A stretch of 34,545 nt of DNA from Kiritimatiellia bacterium (GTDB taxonomy: Bacteria; Verrucomicrobiota; Kiritimatiellia; RFP12; UBA1067): the NCBI GenBank assembly GCA_017450695.1, contig JAFSTA010000261.1, positions 1 through 34,545 on the forward strand, read 5' to 3'. A program made the translations under genes and the position numbers. Every line of letters begins with the position of its first letter. The first letter of the stretch is position 1. The notes beneath the pieces are model-generated. The model was not told where the DNA came from. It worked only from the letters and a program-made list of their open reading frames with translations, and searched no databases. Of this stretch, positions 16,314 to 24,222 are shown one piece after another.

Positions 16314-16389
16314 TGGAGCCAACAGAGGGATTCGAACCCCCGACCTGATCATTACGAATGACCTGCTCTACCAACTGAGCCATGTTGGC
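16314..16389 (-). tRNA. tRNA-Thr (anticodon CGT)
   Basis: A 76-nt cloverleaf with an encoded CCA. The acceptor GCCAACA pairs with TGTTGGC, the anticodon stem GGTCA/TGATC holds the loop TTCGTAA (anticodon CGT, reads ACG), and the T arm contains GGTTCGAATCC. It is the last gene of the tRNA operon. Confidence 0.95.
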
Positions 16390-16394
16390 GAAAT

Positions 16395-16469
16395 TGGCAC
16401 CCCCTAGCGGAGTCGGACCGCTCTTCCCAGGATGAGAACCTGATGTCCTAGCCGATAGACGAAGGGGGC
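16395..16469 (-). tRNA. tRNA-Glu (anticodon CTC)
   Basis: A 75-nt cloverleaf with an encoded CCA. The acceptor GCCCCCT pairs with AGGGGGT, with a G-U first pair. The anticodon loop is TTCTCAT (CTC, reads GAG) on the stem TCAGG/CCTGG, and the discriminator base is G. The T loop reads GGTCCGACTCC, with TCCGA in place of the usual TTCGA. Confidence 0.93.
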
Positions 16470-16475
16470 TTCGTA

Positions 16476-16561
16476 TGGTGCACCCGAGAGGACTCGAACC
16501 TCCATGCCTGTTCAGCATAAGAACCTGAATCTTACGTGTCTGCCAGTTCCACCACGGGTGC
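16476..16561 (-). tRNA. tRNA-Leu (anticodon CAG)
   Basis: An 86-nt tRNA with the long variable arm of class II tRNAs and an encoded CCA. The acceptor GCACCCG pairs with CGGGTGC, the discriminator is A, and the anticodon loop TTCAGGT (CAG, reads CUG) sits on the stem TAAGA/TCTTA. It is the first gene after the promoter at 16576-16604. Confidence 0.95.
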
Positions 16562-16575
16562 AAAACACGCGTGTA

Positions 16576-16604
16576 AGTATGCCAAAACCCGAACGGGAAG
16601 TCAA
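16576..16604 (-). promoter_or_regulatory. Promoter of the tRNA operon
   Basis: On the minus strand TTGACT (16604-16599) is followed after 17 bp by CATACT (16581-16576), 14 bp upstream of the tRNA-Leu 5' end. Confidence 0.75.
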
Positions 16605-16715
16605 CACTAATTTTTAAGTTTTTTCGGAAATACAGGGAACGCGGCGCGTACCGATACCGAATGCGCGGGGACAAAACACCGGTCCCCCGTCAATCAAACC
16701 GTTGTCTGTTCTGTG

Positions 16716-16735
16716 CCGCGCCGTTTTCGGCGCGG
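16716..16735. repeat. Isolated 7-bp hairpin
   Basis: CCGCGCC-GTTTTC-GGCGCGG is a perfect 7-bp stem lying between the divergent tRNA and LamG promoters. It has no T tail. Its role is unknown. The rest of 16605-16798 shows nothing recognisable. Confidence 0.5.
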
Positions 16736-16798
16736 GATGTCTTGCCGGGAAACGAGGGCGGACGGTCCGAAGAAGCATACGACGCCTTGCGTTTTGCC

Positions 16799-16827
16799 TT
16801 GACCTGACGGTTTTCCCATGTTATAGT
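16799..16827 (+). promoter_or_regulatory. Strong sigma-70 promoter of the LamG protein gene
   Basis: TTGACC at 16799-16804, 17 bp, then TATAGT at 16822-16827. This gives a leader of about 80 nt to ATG 16915, containing a small CGGAG-GTCTG-CTCCG hairpin at 16842-16856 and a run of eight Gs at 16865-16872. Confidence 0.8.
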
Positions 16828-16914
16828 GGATGCCATGGTTTCGGAGGTCTGCTCCGTCTATACAGGGGGGGGTAATCGCCCGCCGTCCCGAACTCAAGGA
16901 GAAAGGTTGGGATT

Positions 16915-19900
16915 ATGAATCGGAATGGTTTGCTGTTGTGTGGAATCGCCGGACTGGCCGCAACGCTGGCGTACGGCGCGGTGACGACGAACGTGTGGCT
17001 GACGGCTGCGGGCGGGGGTTTCCATGACTTCGCCAACTGGTCGGAGGAATTTGCCGGCGTGACGAACAAAGACGCGAACAGCGGATTCCTCGACTTCCGC
17101 GCCCTTTCAAGCGGCGCGTCGGTGACGCTGTCGCACCAGATCACCTTCTCCGGATTCTGGTTCGCCCCGACTCCGTCCTCCCCGGCGGAAGAAGGAGAGG
17201 AAACCAGAGACGGCGGAGACGAGACCACCCCCGTCCCATACTGGTGGTATCTCCCCAACGGTCAGAACTGGAAAGCCGGGACAGCCACGGAAATCCTCCG
17301 CGTCGATGACGGCGAACTCTTCTTCAGCGGCAAGATGACCTCCCCGAACATTCACGTGACTCACGTCAAGCAAGGAAACGGTGCGCTGGTGGTGCGCGGA
17401 AATCTCGGCGACGATCAGGATATGGTGCACAATCTCCGGATCGACGAGGGTGAAGTACGGATCGCGGCGAACAACGCGCTGCGCCATGTCACCTACCATG
17501 AGGACCAGAGTAACGGACGCCTGAGCGTCTCGAACAGCATCTCCGAATACTTCATCGGGCGGATCTACTCGTCCGACACGAACAGGGAACCGGATAACTT
17601 GGCGGGGCGCACCGCACACATCGGCGGCGCCTATGCCGATTCCGTCATCGCGGTGCCTTCCACGAACGGCACCTACATCTCACGCGGCCACTACACGCTC
17701 CTGCTCGGCTCGCTGCCGGAAGCGACCGAACTGAATGGACTGGACGGCGATTTCGAAATCTGCACGCTCACCAACTCACTGCGCGACTGCGTCGGCTTTT
17801 GGCGCTTCGAGAATTTCAACGACCCGCTCCACGACAGCGGGCTGCGGGGCAACACGCTGGTGGCGAGCGGAACGCCGCAGGTCGTGACGGACGCCGAACG
17901 CGGAAACGTCCTCTACCTCGACGGTGCGAGTTACCTCACCGGACGGTGGGGCAACAGCCACCGCGGCATCCCCACCAACAACACCCCTTACACCGTCGCG
18001 TTCTGGGTGAAGATCCCGACAGCTCCGGCAAACCCCGGATTCGCCGCATTCCACTGGGGTACCATCACGGGAAACAAGTGCAACTTCATGCGCTTCAACC
18101 CCGACGGCAAAATCTACCACTCGCACGGCGACGGGAGTGGAACCGCCCGAAACAAGACTTACGGGGGGGGGTACAACTTGTATAACGGAACCTGGCATCA
18201 CATCGTGGTCATTCACGACGGCGACGCCCAGATGCGCTACTACATCGACGGCAACCTCGTCACGACGGCCGACTGGTCGGCATACGGCACACCCGCGATC
18301 ACAGCAGAGAACTTCCAGATCGGAAATCCCTGGAGTGCATCCTCAATTCCTTTCGTCGGGTACATGGACGACTTCCTGATCCTGAGCCATGCGTTAAACG
18401 CGGAGGAGATTGCCGCCCTCCATGCGGGACAGACAGACACGCCCAATTCCCTCCCCGCCGAGATCGCGTTCCAGACAACGGGCAACGGCGCGTTGCGTCT
18501 CGGCGGCGACCAGACGTTCTCGACCCTGCGCGGCGAAACGCCGATTGGCGGCATCCGCCTCCAGAACGGGGCGATGCTCACGATCGACGGCGGCTCTCCC
18601 GCGACGACGACGCAGGCGGTCTTCCAGGCGGGCATCCGCGGCAACGGCTCCTTCCGCAAGGATGGAGCGAATCTCGACCTCGTCGCCAGCAGCTCGTTCG
18701 ACTATTCGGGCGACACCGAAATCGCGGCGGGTTCCCTCACCCTGCGTACCGCCAACGACCTCGCCGCCTGGTGGCGGTTCGAGGATACGAACAACCTGGG
18801 GTACAGCTCCGAACGCGTGAACGCGCTTGATGTCGTCAAGTACAATGCCGCTGTAGGAGTCACCGACAACGAACGCGGCTCCGTGGCGCAGGCGCCGGAC
18901 GGCACCTCCAACGGAATACTCGGAGACACCTACACGGGCCACTCCGGGTTCCCGATCGGCAACTCCCCCTACACCTGCGCGGTCTGGGTGAAGCGCGACG
19001 CCGATTGCCCGAACAACGGCAGTTTCTTCTGGTGGGGCGTCGCCGGAGTAAACGGGCAATCCGTCCAGTTCCGCTTCATCGACAGCTACAAGACATTCGC
19101 CCTCGCCCATGTCGGCGGTGTGGGTTACGACTTCACCGGATTCACGCTTAGCGAGGCGATGCCCGCTGGCGAGTGGCACCACGTCGCGGCCACCTACAAC
19201 GGGAACAAGGTCCTTTCGGTCTATTACGACGGCCAACTCGTCAAACGCGAAACAACGGCGAAGGCAATTAACATCCCCTATTCCGGATCGGTGATCGTCG
19301 GCAAGTACAGCGGCAGAAACGACCGCACTTTCAAGGGGTTGATGGACGACGCGCGCATTTACTCACGCTGCCTCACCGATGAGGAGATCGCAATGCTGGC
19401 GGCGGAAAGCGGTGAACCGGCCCAGTACGCCGCGACCATCCAGTTGCCGCAACCCGTCGCCGAATACACCTTCGACGATCCGGAGAATCCCGGAAAGGAC
19501 ACCTCCGGGAACGGCTACGACCTGACGCCCGTCGGCGATGTCACGGTCACGGACTCCCCGATCAAGGGCGGTATGCTCGACCTGACCGGCACGGTGATGA
19601 GCTACCTGAAGTACGCGGACGACGCATTCCCCGCCAAGATTCCATCCGGCACGAAATCCTTCACCATCGCATGTTGGGCGCGACCGTTACAGGGTACGGG
19701 GCTGGCAGGAACTGCCGTCGCCTGGGGCGAGGCCGTCACCTCAGGATCCCACTCCACGATCCTCGATTTGTACGGAGGAAACAATGACCGTTCCTGGCGG
19801 TTTGTGACGCTGAACAACAACAACAACGCAGTAATGGTTTCCTCCAAACAGTCCTCGCTGACGGAAGGTTCCGACGATCTGCGCATGCACCACCTCGTGG

Positions 19901-20733
19901 CGGTTTACGACACGGCGGCCGAAACCTGGAAGTTGTATGTGGACGGAGTACTCAGCGTCAGTGCGTCAAACAAAAACGGATGCAGCACACCCGCCAGCAA
20001 CTTCTATGTCGGGCGCAAGCCCAGTAACAACACTGCCTGGTTCCGGGGCGAACTCGATGAGGTGCGCATCTACGACACCGCGCTGAACGCGGCGCAAGTC
20101 CGCAACCTGGTCAAGTACGATCTGTCGGAAGGGCACGGCGTCCTGCCGCCATCCACCACCGTCTCGGTCGCACAGAACGCCTCGCTCCACGTGGAGTCCC
20201 TCACGCAGAACCTGAAGGGACTGCAAGGCGCGGGTGACGTCACGGTCAACAGTAACGCCACGCTGCGCCTCACCGCCCCCGCCGCATTCGCGGGCGCGCT
20301 GACGGGCGAAGGCAACCTCGCCCTTCCGGCGGACGCAACCTTCCCCGCCGCGACGCTCTCCGGTTTCACCGGAACGGTCGTGTTGGAAGGCGGCAAGCTC
20401 TCCGGCGCGGTGACGCCCGCCTTGTGCGACGCGCGTATCCCGGACGGTACCGCCCTCGCCTTGGCCGACGCGCCCTTCGCCGCCGTCGGCGGAACGCTGA
20501 CCGTCGGCGGTTCCGGTAGCTTCACCTGGATCGGCGAGTCGCTGGCTCCCGGCGACTACCCGATCGCGACGGCGAGCGACATCACGCTGGAGCAGGGTGA
20601 CGGCTGGCAGGCATCCCCGGAACCGGGCGCGGCCGTCGCCAAGACCGAACTCTCCGTACGGGACAACGGCAACGGGACGAAGACGCTCCTCTTCCGCGTA
20701 ATCGCCAGCGGCACCATTATCAGCATCCGGTAG
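16915..20733 (+). CDS. Large secreted LamG-repeat protein with autotransporter-type strand repeats
   Basis: A 1272-residue exported protein. Residues 1-21 are a Sec signal peptide (MNRNGLLLCGIAGLAATLAYGA). Three LamG/concanavalin-A-like domains occupy about 290-503, 616-832 and 848-1068. Each opens with a [WY]xF[ED] strand (FWRFEN, WWRFED, EYTFDD), carries a WHH or MHH motif before a YYIDG/YYDG/YVDG turn, and closes with MDD or LDE plus a short helix. Such domains bind carbohydrates or act as spacers in secreted enzymes. Between domains 1 and 2 (about 525-612) and after domain 3 lie autotransporter-associated strand repeats. There is no catalytic module and no C-terminal beta-barrel. The protein ends ASGTIISIR, similar to the end of the giant protein at 27730. 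The ribosome site is AAGGAGAAAGG. A likely co-transcribed oxidoreductase follows. Confidence 0.88.
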   Translation: MNRNGLLLCGIAGLAATLAYGAVTTNVWLTAAGGGFHDFANWSEEFAGVTNKDANSGFLDFRALSSGASVTLSHQITFSGFWFAPTPSSPAEEGEETRDGGDETTPVPYWWYLPNGQNWKAGTATEILRVDDGELFFSGKMTSPNIHVTHVKQGNGALVVRGNLGDDQDMVHNLRIDEGEVRIAANNALRHVTYHEDQSNGRLSVSNSISEYFIGRIYSSDTNREPDNLAGRTAHIGGAYADSVIAVPSTNGTYISRGHYTLLLGSLPEATELNGLDGDFEICTLTNSLRDCVGFWRFENFNDPLHDSGLRGNTLVASGTPQVVTDAERGNVLYLDGASYLTGRWGNSHRGIPTNNTPYTVAFWVKIPTAPANPGFAAFHWGTITGNKCNFMRFNPDGKIYHSHGDGSGTARNKTYGGGYNLYNGTWHHIVVIHDGDAQMRYYIDGNLVTTADWSAYGTPAITAENFQIGNPWSASSIPFVGYMDDFLILSHALNAEEIAALHAGQTDTPNSLPAEIAFQTTGNGALRLGGDQTFSTLRGETPIGGIRLQNGAMLTIDGGSPATTTQAVFQAGIRGNGSFRKDGANLDLVASSSFDYSGDTEIAAGSLTLRTANDLAAWWRFEDTNNLGYSSERVNALDVVKYNAAVGVTDNERGSVAQAPDGTSNGILGDTYTGHSGFPIGNSPYTCAVWVKRDADCPNNGSFFWWGVAGVNGQSVQFRFIDSYKTFALAHVGGVGYDFTGFTLSEAMPAGEWHHVAATYNGNKVLSVYYDGQLVKRETTAKAINIPYSGSVIVGKYSGRNDRTFKGLMDDARIYSRCLTDEEIAMLAAESGEPAQYAATIQLPQPVAEYTFDDPENPGKDTSGNGYDLTPVGDVTVTDSPIKGGMLDLTGTVMSYLKYADDAFPAKIPSGTKSFTIACWARPLQGTGLAGTAVAWGEAVTSGSHSTILDLYGGNNDRSWRFVTLNNNNNAVMVSSKQSSLTEGSDDLRMHHLVAVYDTAAETWKLYVDGVLSVSASNKNGCSTPASNFYVGRKPSNNTAWFRGELDEVRIYDTALNAAQVRNLVKYDLSEGHGVLPPSTTVSVAQNASLHVESLTQNLKGLQGAGDVTVNSNATLRLTAPAAFAGALTGEGNLALPADATFPAATLSGFTGTVVLEGGKLSGAVTPALCDARIPDGTALALADAPFAAVGGTLTVGGSGSFTWIGESLAPGDYPIATASDITLEQGDGWQASPEPGAAVAKTELSVRDNGNGTKTLLFRVIASGTIISIR

Positions 20734-20743
20734 GGTTTCGCCA

Positions 20744-20760
20744 GCCGCAGCCTCTGCGGC
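20744..20760 (+). other. Intercistronic hairpin
   Basis: GCCGCAG-CCT-CTGCGGC forms a 7-bp stem with a triloop between the LamG gene and the oxidoreductase gene, 7 bp before the next ribosome site. With no T tract it is more likely an mRNA stability or attenuation element than a terminator. Confidence 0.45.
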
Positions 20761-20779
20761 GGCAACAAAGGAAAAAAAG

Positions 20780-22225
20780 ATGAAAAGAAGATCGTTTTTG
20801 AAACTGGCGGCGGGAACCGCCTCGCTTCCCCTGTTTTCCATCGGTGCCCCCACGGGCGCGACCCAAAAGATCCGGATCGGCCTGATCGGCTGTGGCGGAC
20901 GTATGGGGCTGAGCGTCGGATACGGCATCGTAAACAATATGTGCGGGCCGGACGAGGAGATCGTCTGCCTCGCCGAGCCGGATCCGCATCGCTGGAATCC
21001 TGTCCGCAACGTCGTCAAGCACCGCCAACCGACCGCCGATGTCTCGAAGATCAAAACCTTCTATGACTACCACGAAATGTTGGAGAAGATGGGCGGGCAG
21101 TTGGATGCCGTGGCGGTCGCCACGCCCAACCACCACCATGCCACCGCCGCGATTCTCGCGATGAGCAAGGGCCTGCACGTCTATGTCGAGAAGCCGATGG
21201 CCCTCACCGTCGAAGAAGTCCGCCTGATGCACGCCGCCCAGAAGAAGTACGGCGTGGTGACGCAGGTCGGCAACCACGGCCACAGCGAGGAGGGTATGCG
21301 CCGCCTCGTCGAGTACATCCAGAGCGGAGCCATCGGGCAGATTCACGACGTGTGGGCGTTTGACGACCGTCTCAACGCGATGATGTACCGTCCTCCGAAG
21401 GCCGAGCCGCCGAAGGGCATGAACTGGGACGCCTGGTGCGGTCCGGCGCCGATCTGCGACTACTACGCGCCGACCGCCGACCACAACGGAATTCACCCGC
21501 ACGACTGGCACGCCTGGATCGGGTACGGCAACGGCGCGATCGGCAACATGGGTACGCACATCATCGACCCCGCTTTCTGGTCGCTCCGTCTCGGCGAGGT
21601 CCACCCGACGAGCGTCGAGGCCACCGAACTGAAATGGGGCGTGGAGGGCAGCTGGACCTGGCGCAACACGATTCACTGGGAGTTCCCCGCACGCAAGGGC
21701 ATGGACGCGGTGACGCTCCACTGGTTCGACGGCGTGAAGGACGGCATCCCCTACTCCAAGGAGTATGTCGATAAGATCGGCGTCTGCCGCAAGCGCGAAT
21801 ACCAGAACCTGCCGCCGGTCATCGAGGAACTCGAAAAGCGTCACGGACAGAAACTCGGCAACCTCGGCACGGTGTACATCGGCGAGAAGGGCGTCCTGGC
21901 GATCGGGCCGCACGGCGACGGACTGCAGTTCCTCCCGGACAGCCTGCGCAAGACGATCACGCCGCCGCCCAAGACGATTCCCCGCGAGAAAGGCATGAAC
22001 CACCAGGCGGACTGGCTCCGCGCAATCCGCAACCCGAACCGTCCCGCCGGATGCAACTTCGATTACTCCGCGCCACTGGCGACCACCGTCCTGCTCGGCA
22101 ACGTCGCCGCCCGCGCAGGAATCAAGAAACTGCTCTGGGACGGAGAGAAAATCACCAACGACGAAGCCGCCAACGCCTACCTCAAAACCACCTACCGCAA
22201 AGGCTGGGAAATTCCCCGCGCGTAA
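20780..22225 (+). CDS. Tat-exported Gfo/Idh/MocA-family oxidoreductase
   Basis: A 481-residue NAD(P)-dependent sugar oxidoreductase-like protein. The N-terminus KRRSFLKLAAG (2-12) is a twin-arginine signal, so it is probably folded with its cofactor and exported. The Rossmann motif is GLIGCGGRMG (34-43), followed by ATPNHHHA (114-121) and the family EKP motif (E137, K138, P139). A GNMGTHIIDPAFW segment in the C-terminal domain carries the likely catalytic His/Asp. The family acts on sugars and inositols; GH109 glycosidases share this fold, so a redox-type glycosidase is possible. The substrate is unknown. The ribosome site AAAGGA is 7 bp before ATG 20780, and the gene follows the LamG gene by 46 bp. 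Confidence 0.9.
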   Translation: MKRRSFLKLAAGTASLPLFSIGAPTGATQKIRIGLIGCGGRMGLSVGYGIVNNMCGPDEEIVCLAEPDPHRWNPVRNVVKHRQPTADVSKIKTFYDYHEMLEKMGGQLDAVAVATPNHHHATAAILAMSKGLHVYVEKPMALTVEEVRLMHAAQKKYGVVTQVGNHGHSEEGMRRLVEYIQSGAIGQIHDVWAFDDRLNAMMYRPPKAEPPKGMNWDAWCGPAPICDYYAPTADHNGIHPHDWHAWIGYGNGAIGNMGTHIIDPAFWSLRLGEVHPTSVEATELKWGVEGSWTWRNTIHWEFPARKGMDAVTLHWFDGVKDGIPYSKEYVDKIGVCRKREYQNLPPVIEELEKRHGQKLGNLGTVYIGEKGVLAIGPHGDGLQFLPDSLRKTITPPPKTIPREKGMNHQADWLRAIRNPNRPAGCNFDYSAPLATTVLLGNVAARAGIKKLLWDGEKITNDEAANAYLKTTYRKGWEIPRA

Positions 22226-22321
22226 AGGCGACGGGAGCTGGGAAAGGGAGAGGAAGGGAGGAAGAGCGGGGGAGCGGGAAGGGACGAAAGGGACGGAAGG
22301 GACAAAAGAGACGAAAGAGAC

Positions 22322-22340
22322 AAAAGGGATGGCCCTTTTT
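22322..22340 (+). terminator. Possible terminator between convergent genes
   Basis: AAAAGGG-ATGG-CCCTTTT followed by T forms a 7-bp stem with T-rich 3' side, about 97 bp after the oxidoreductase stop. The stem is short and A/T-rich, so the call is tentative. The 22226-22321 stretch before it is a purine-rich run of GGGACGAAA-type repeats. Confidence 0.35.
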
Positions 22341-22390
22341 CAGCTTCTCAGCCTCTCAGCCTCTCAGCCTCTCAGCTGGCGCGAAGCGCC
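22341..22390. repeat. CTCAGCCT tandem tract ending in GGCGC-GAA-GCGCC hairpin
   Basis: Tandem TCTCAGCC/TCTCAGCT steps run from 22341 and are followed by CTGGCGCGAAGCGCC, whose hairpin is at 22378-22390, abutting the stop of the L,D-transpeptidase-like gene. The same tract and hairpin lie at 27685-27723, just past the stop of the giant minus-strand gene, and the inverse tract lies after rfbB. Confidence 0.75.
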
Positions 22391-23505
22391 TAGTCCATGA
22401 TGTTCACGCGCGCGCCCATCGGCAGCAAGAGCGCCAGCTGCTCGATATCCTTGTTGTTGAAGCGGATGCGTCCGTCGCTGCAGGCACGCCCCAGAGAGGC
22501 GTTGACCCAGGTGCCGTGCAACGACAATCCCTGCACAACCGGCGTCTCCCGCGTCGGGGAAAGCAGCAGGCACGTCGTTCCGAGGATATTGCCCGGAGCG
22601 CCGTAGGGAATCGTCTTCTTTCCGGGATACCGGTAAGGCGGCTTCTTGACGCGGCTGGAAACCGCGTAGGTTCCGATCGGCACATCCTGCGCCGGCCCGA
22701 TCCCGACCGTGTAGCGGCGGAAGAATTCGCCGTTCAGCGTCAGCACCGCGCTGCAACTCTTGCGGAATACAGTCAGGCAGAAATTCGGCTTGTTCAGCAC
22801 CCAGAGTTCCTTGCCGATCCGCAGCCCGCTCGCGTTCTCGATGGAGTTGACCTTCATCAAGAATTCTTCCGTCACGTTGTACGATCTCGCGAGTTTCCCG
22901 ACCAGATCGCCAGGCACCACCCTGTGAACGGTCTTGCCCGGCATGGGACGGTCGGAGAACAGCAATGTCTGGTTGATCTTTTCCAATTTCCGCTCGATGA
23001 ACTCGCGGACGTTCGCCGCATCCTGGTTCTTGCGCAACGTCAGCAGAATGGTGCGCGCACCCAGAAGATCGTCTTTCGTCATGTTCTGTTCGGCCAGACG
23101 CAACTGATTCTGCAACTCGGCGGGGATCGCGGACGCCTGCGGATCCGTCGTGGCGGACGGCTCGACCGGCGGCGCGGGTTCCGGACGGGACGGCGGATTC
23201 AGCGCAAGTTCGCGCGGCGGCGGCGCCTTGCGCGTCGCCGTGGCGGCATCCGCCAGATCCTTGCTGATCCCTTTCAGGAAAGGCGTCCTGTCGTTCCCGC
23301 CCGCTTCGCCCGTGTTTCCGCGGGCGGTTTCCAGATTGTCCGTTCCGGCGATTTGCGCGGGAGACGGCTCCTCCGTCCCGCATCCGCGATAGATCATCAC
23401 GACAACCAGCGCGAGCGGAATGAGCAACAACAGCAAAGCGATTTTCCGGAACGAGAAAACGCCTTGTTCCGGATCAAACTCGATGCCATAGTTTCCGCGC
23501 ATCAT
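22390..23505 (-). CDS. LysM-YkuD (L,D-transpeptidase-like) protein with altered active-site motif
   Basis: A 371-residue protein with one N-terminal transmembrane helix (about 21-39) and the bulk outside the membrane. Residues 45-130 are a Pro/Ala-rich linker, 135-180 are helical, 193-237 form a LysM domain (HRVVPGDLVGKLARSYN...GKELWVL) for peptidoglycan binding, and 240-371 a YkuD domain. YkuD enzymes make 3-3 peptidoglycan crosslinks or attach proteins, using Cys in an SHGC[IV]R motif. The first half, LSLHGT (H330), is intact. The second reads ACSDGRIRF (341-349), with Asp344 and Arg346 where His and Cys are expected and a Cys at 342. It may be inactive or use Cys342. ATG 23505 lies 3 bp after the pdxJ stop with GGGAGGGA upstream, so it is the third gene of the operon. 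Confidence 0.85.
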   Translation of the reverse strand: MMRGNYGIEFDPEQGVFSFRKIALLLLLIPLALVVVMIYRGCGTEEPSPAQIAGTDNLETARGNTGEAGGNDRTPFLKGISKDLADAATATRKAPPPRELALNPPSRPEPAPPVEPSATTDPQASAIPAELQNQLRLAEQNMTKDDLLGARTILLTLRKNQDAANVREFIERKLEKINQTLLFSDRPMPGKTVHRVVPGDLVGKLARSYNVTEEFLMKVNSIENASGLRIGKELWVLNKPNFCLTVFRKSCSAVLTLNGEFFRRYTVGIGPAQDVPIGTYAVSSRVKKPPYRYPGKKTIPYGAPGNILGTTCLLLSPTRETPVVQGLSLHGTWVNASLGRACSDGRIRFNNKDIEQLALLLPMGARVNIMD

Positions 23506-23508
23506 CGC

Positions 23509-24222
23509 CTATTCCCTCCCGATCAGCCGCAGCATTTCGCGTACCGCGTTTTCCAGTCCGACGAAGACCGAACGGCAGACAATGCTGTGGCCGATGTTCA
23601 ATGTATCCAGTTCGGGAATCGCCAGAATGTCGGCGAGATTCCCGTAGTCCAGTCCGTGTCCGGCGTTGACCTTCAATCCCAGCTTCGCTGCTTCGCGCGC
23701 GGCTGTCCGAATGCGTTGCAACTCTTCGGCTCTCGCTGTTCCGGCCGCGTTGGCGTACGCCCCCGTGTGCAGTTCGATGTACGGCGCACCGATTCGCGCG
23801 GCGGCCTCCACCTGCCGAATCTCCGGGTCGATGAACATGCTGACCTCCACGCCCTTGTCGCGCAGCGCACGCACCGTCGGCTCCAGTTCCGCGAATTTCC
23901 CCGCGACGTCCAAACCGCCCTCCGTGGTCAGCTCCATGCGGCGTTCCGGCACCATGCACACTTCATCCGGAACGACATCCAACGCGACCGCCACGACATC
24001 CGGCGAATTCGCCATCTCCAGGTTCATCCGCGTGCGCAGGGTTTCCCGAAGCGACCGGACATCCGCCTCCTGGATATGCCGCCGATCCTCGCGCAGGTGG
24101 ATCGTAATCCCGTCCGCCCCCGCGCGCTCCACGATGGCGGCAGCTTCCACGAGGTCTGGATACGGCGTTCCGCGCGCCTGACGCAGCGACGCGATGTGAT
24201 CGATATTGACTCCTAATCTCAT
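23509..24222 (-). CDS. pdxJ: Pyridoxine 5'-phosphate synthase
   Basis: PdxJ condenses 1-deoxyxylulose-5-phosphate with 3-amino-1-hydroxyacetone phosphate to give pyridoxine 5'-phosphate, the ring-closing step of DXP-dependent vitamin B6 synthesis. The 237-residue TIM-barrel length is normal. Family motifs are present: GVNIDHIASLRQARG at the N-terminus, ITIHLREDRRHI, ELHTGAYA, and VNAGHGLDYGN. ATG 24222, preceded by GGTGGAAGA, gives the standard N-terminus; upstream in-frame codons lie within the GH2 gene. It overlaps the beta-galactosidase stop by 4 bp (ATGA), and the transpeptidase-like gene starts 3 bp after its stop. It is therefore the middle gene of a tightly coupled operon. pdxA is not in the window. 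Confidence 0.96.
   Translation of the reverse strand: MRLGVNIDHIASLRQARGTPYPDLVEAAAIVERAGADGITIHLREDRRHIQEADVRSLRETLRTRMNLEMANSPDVVAVALDVVPDEVCMVPERRMELTTEGGLDVAGKFAELEPTVRALRDKGVEVSMFIDPEIRQVEAAARIGAPYIELHTGAYANAAGTARAEELQRIRTAAREAAKLGLKVNAGHGLDYGNLADILAIPELDTLNIGHSIVCRSVFVGLENAVREMLRLIGRE

Noticed and set aside
16694-16897. A short minus-strand frame between the tRNA promoter and the LamG gene
   Set aside because: It covers the LamG promoter and leader, has no ribosome site, and shows no protein-like composition.
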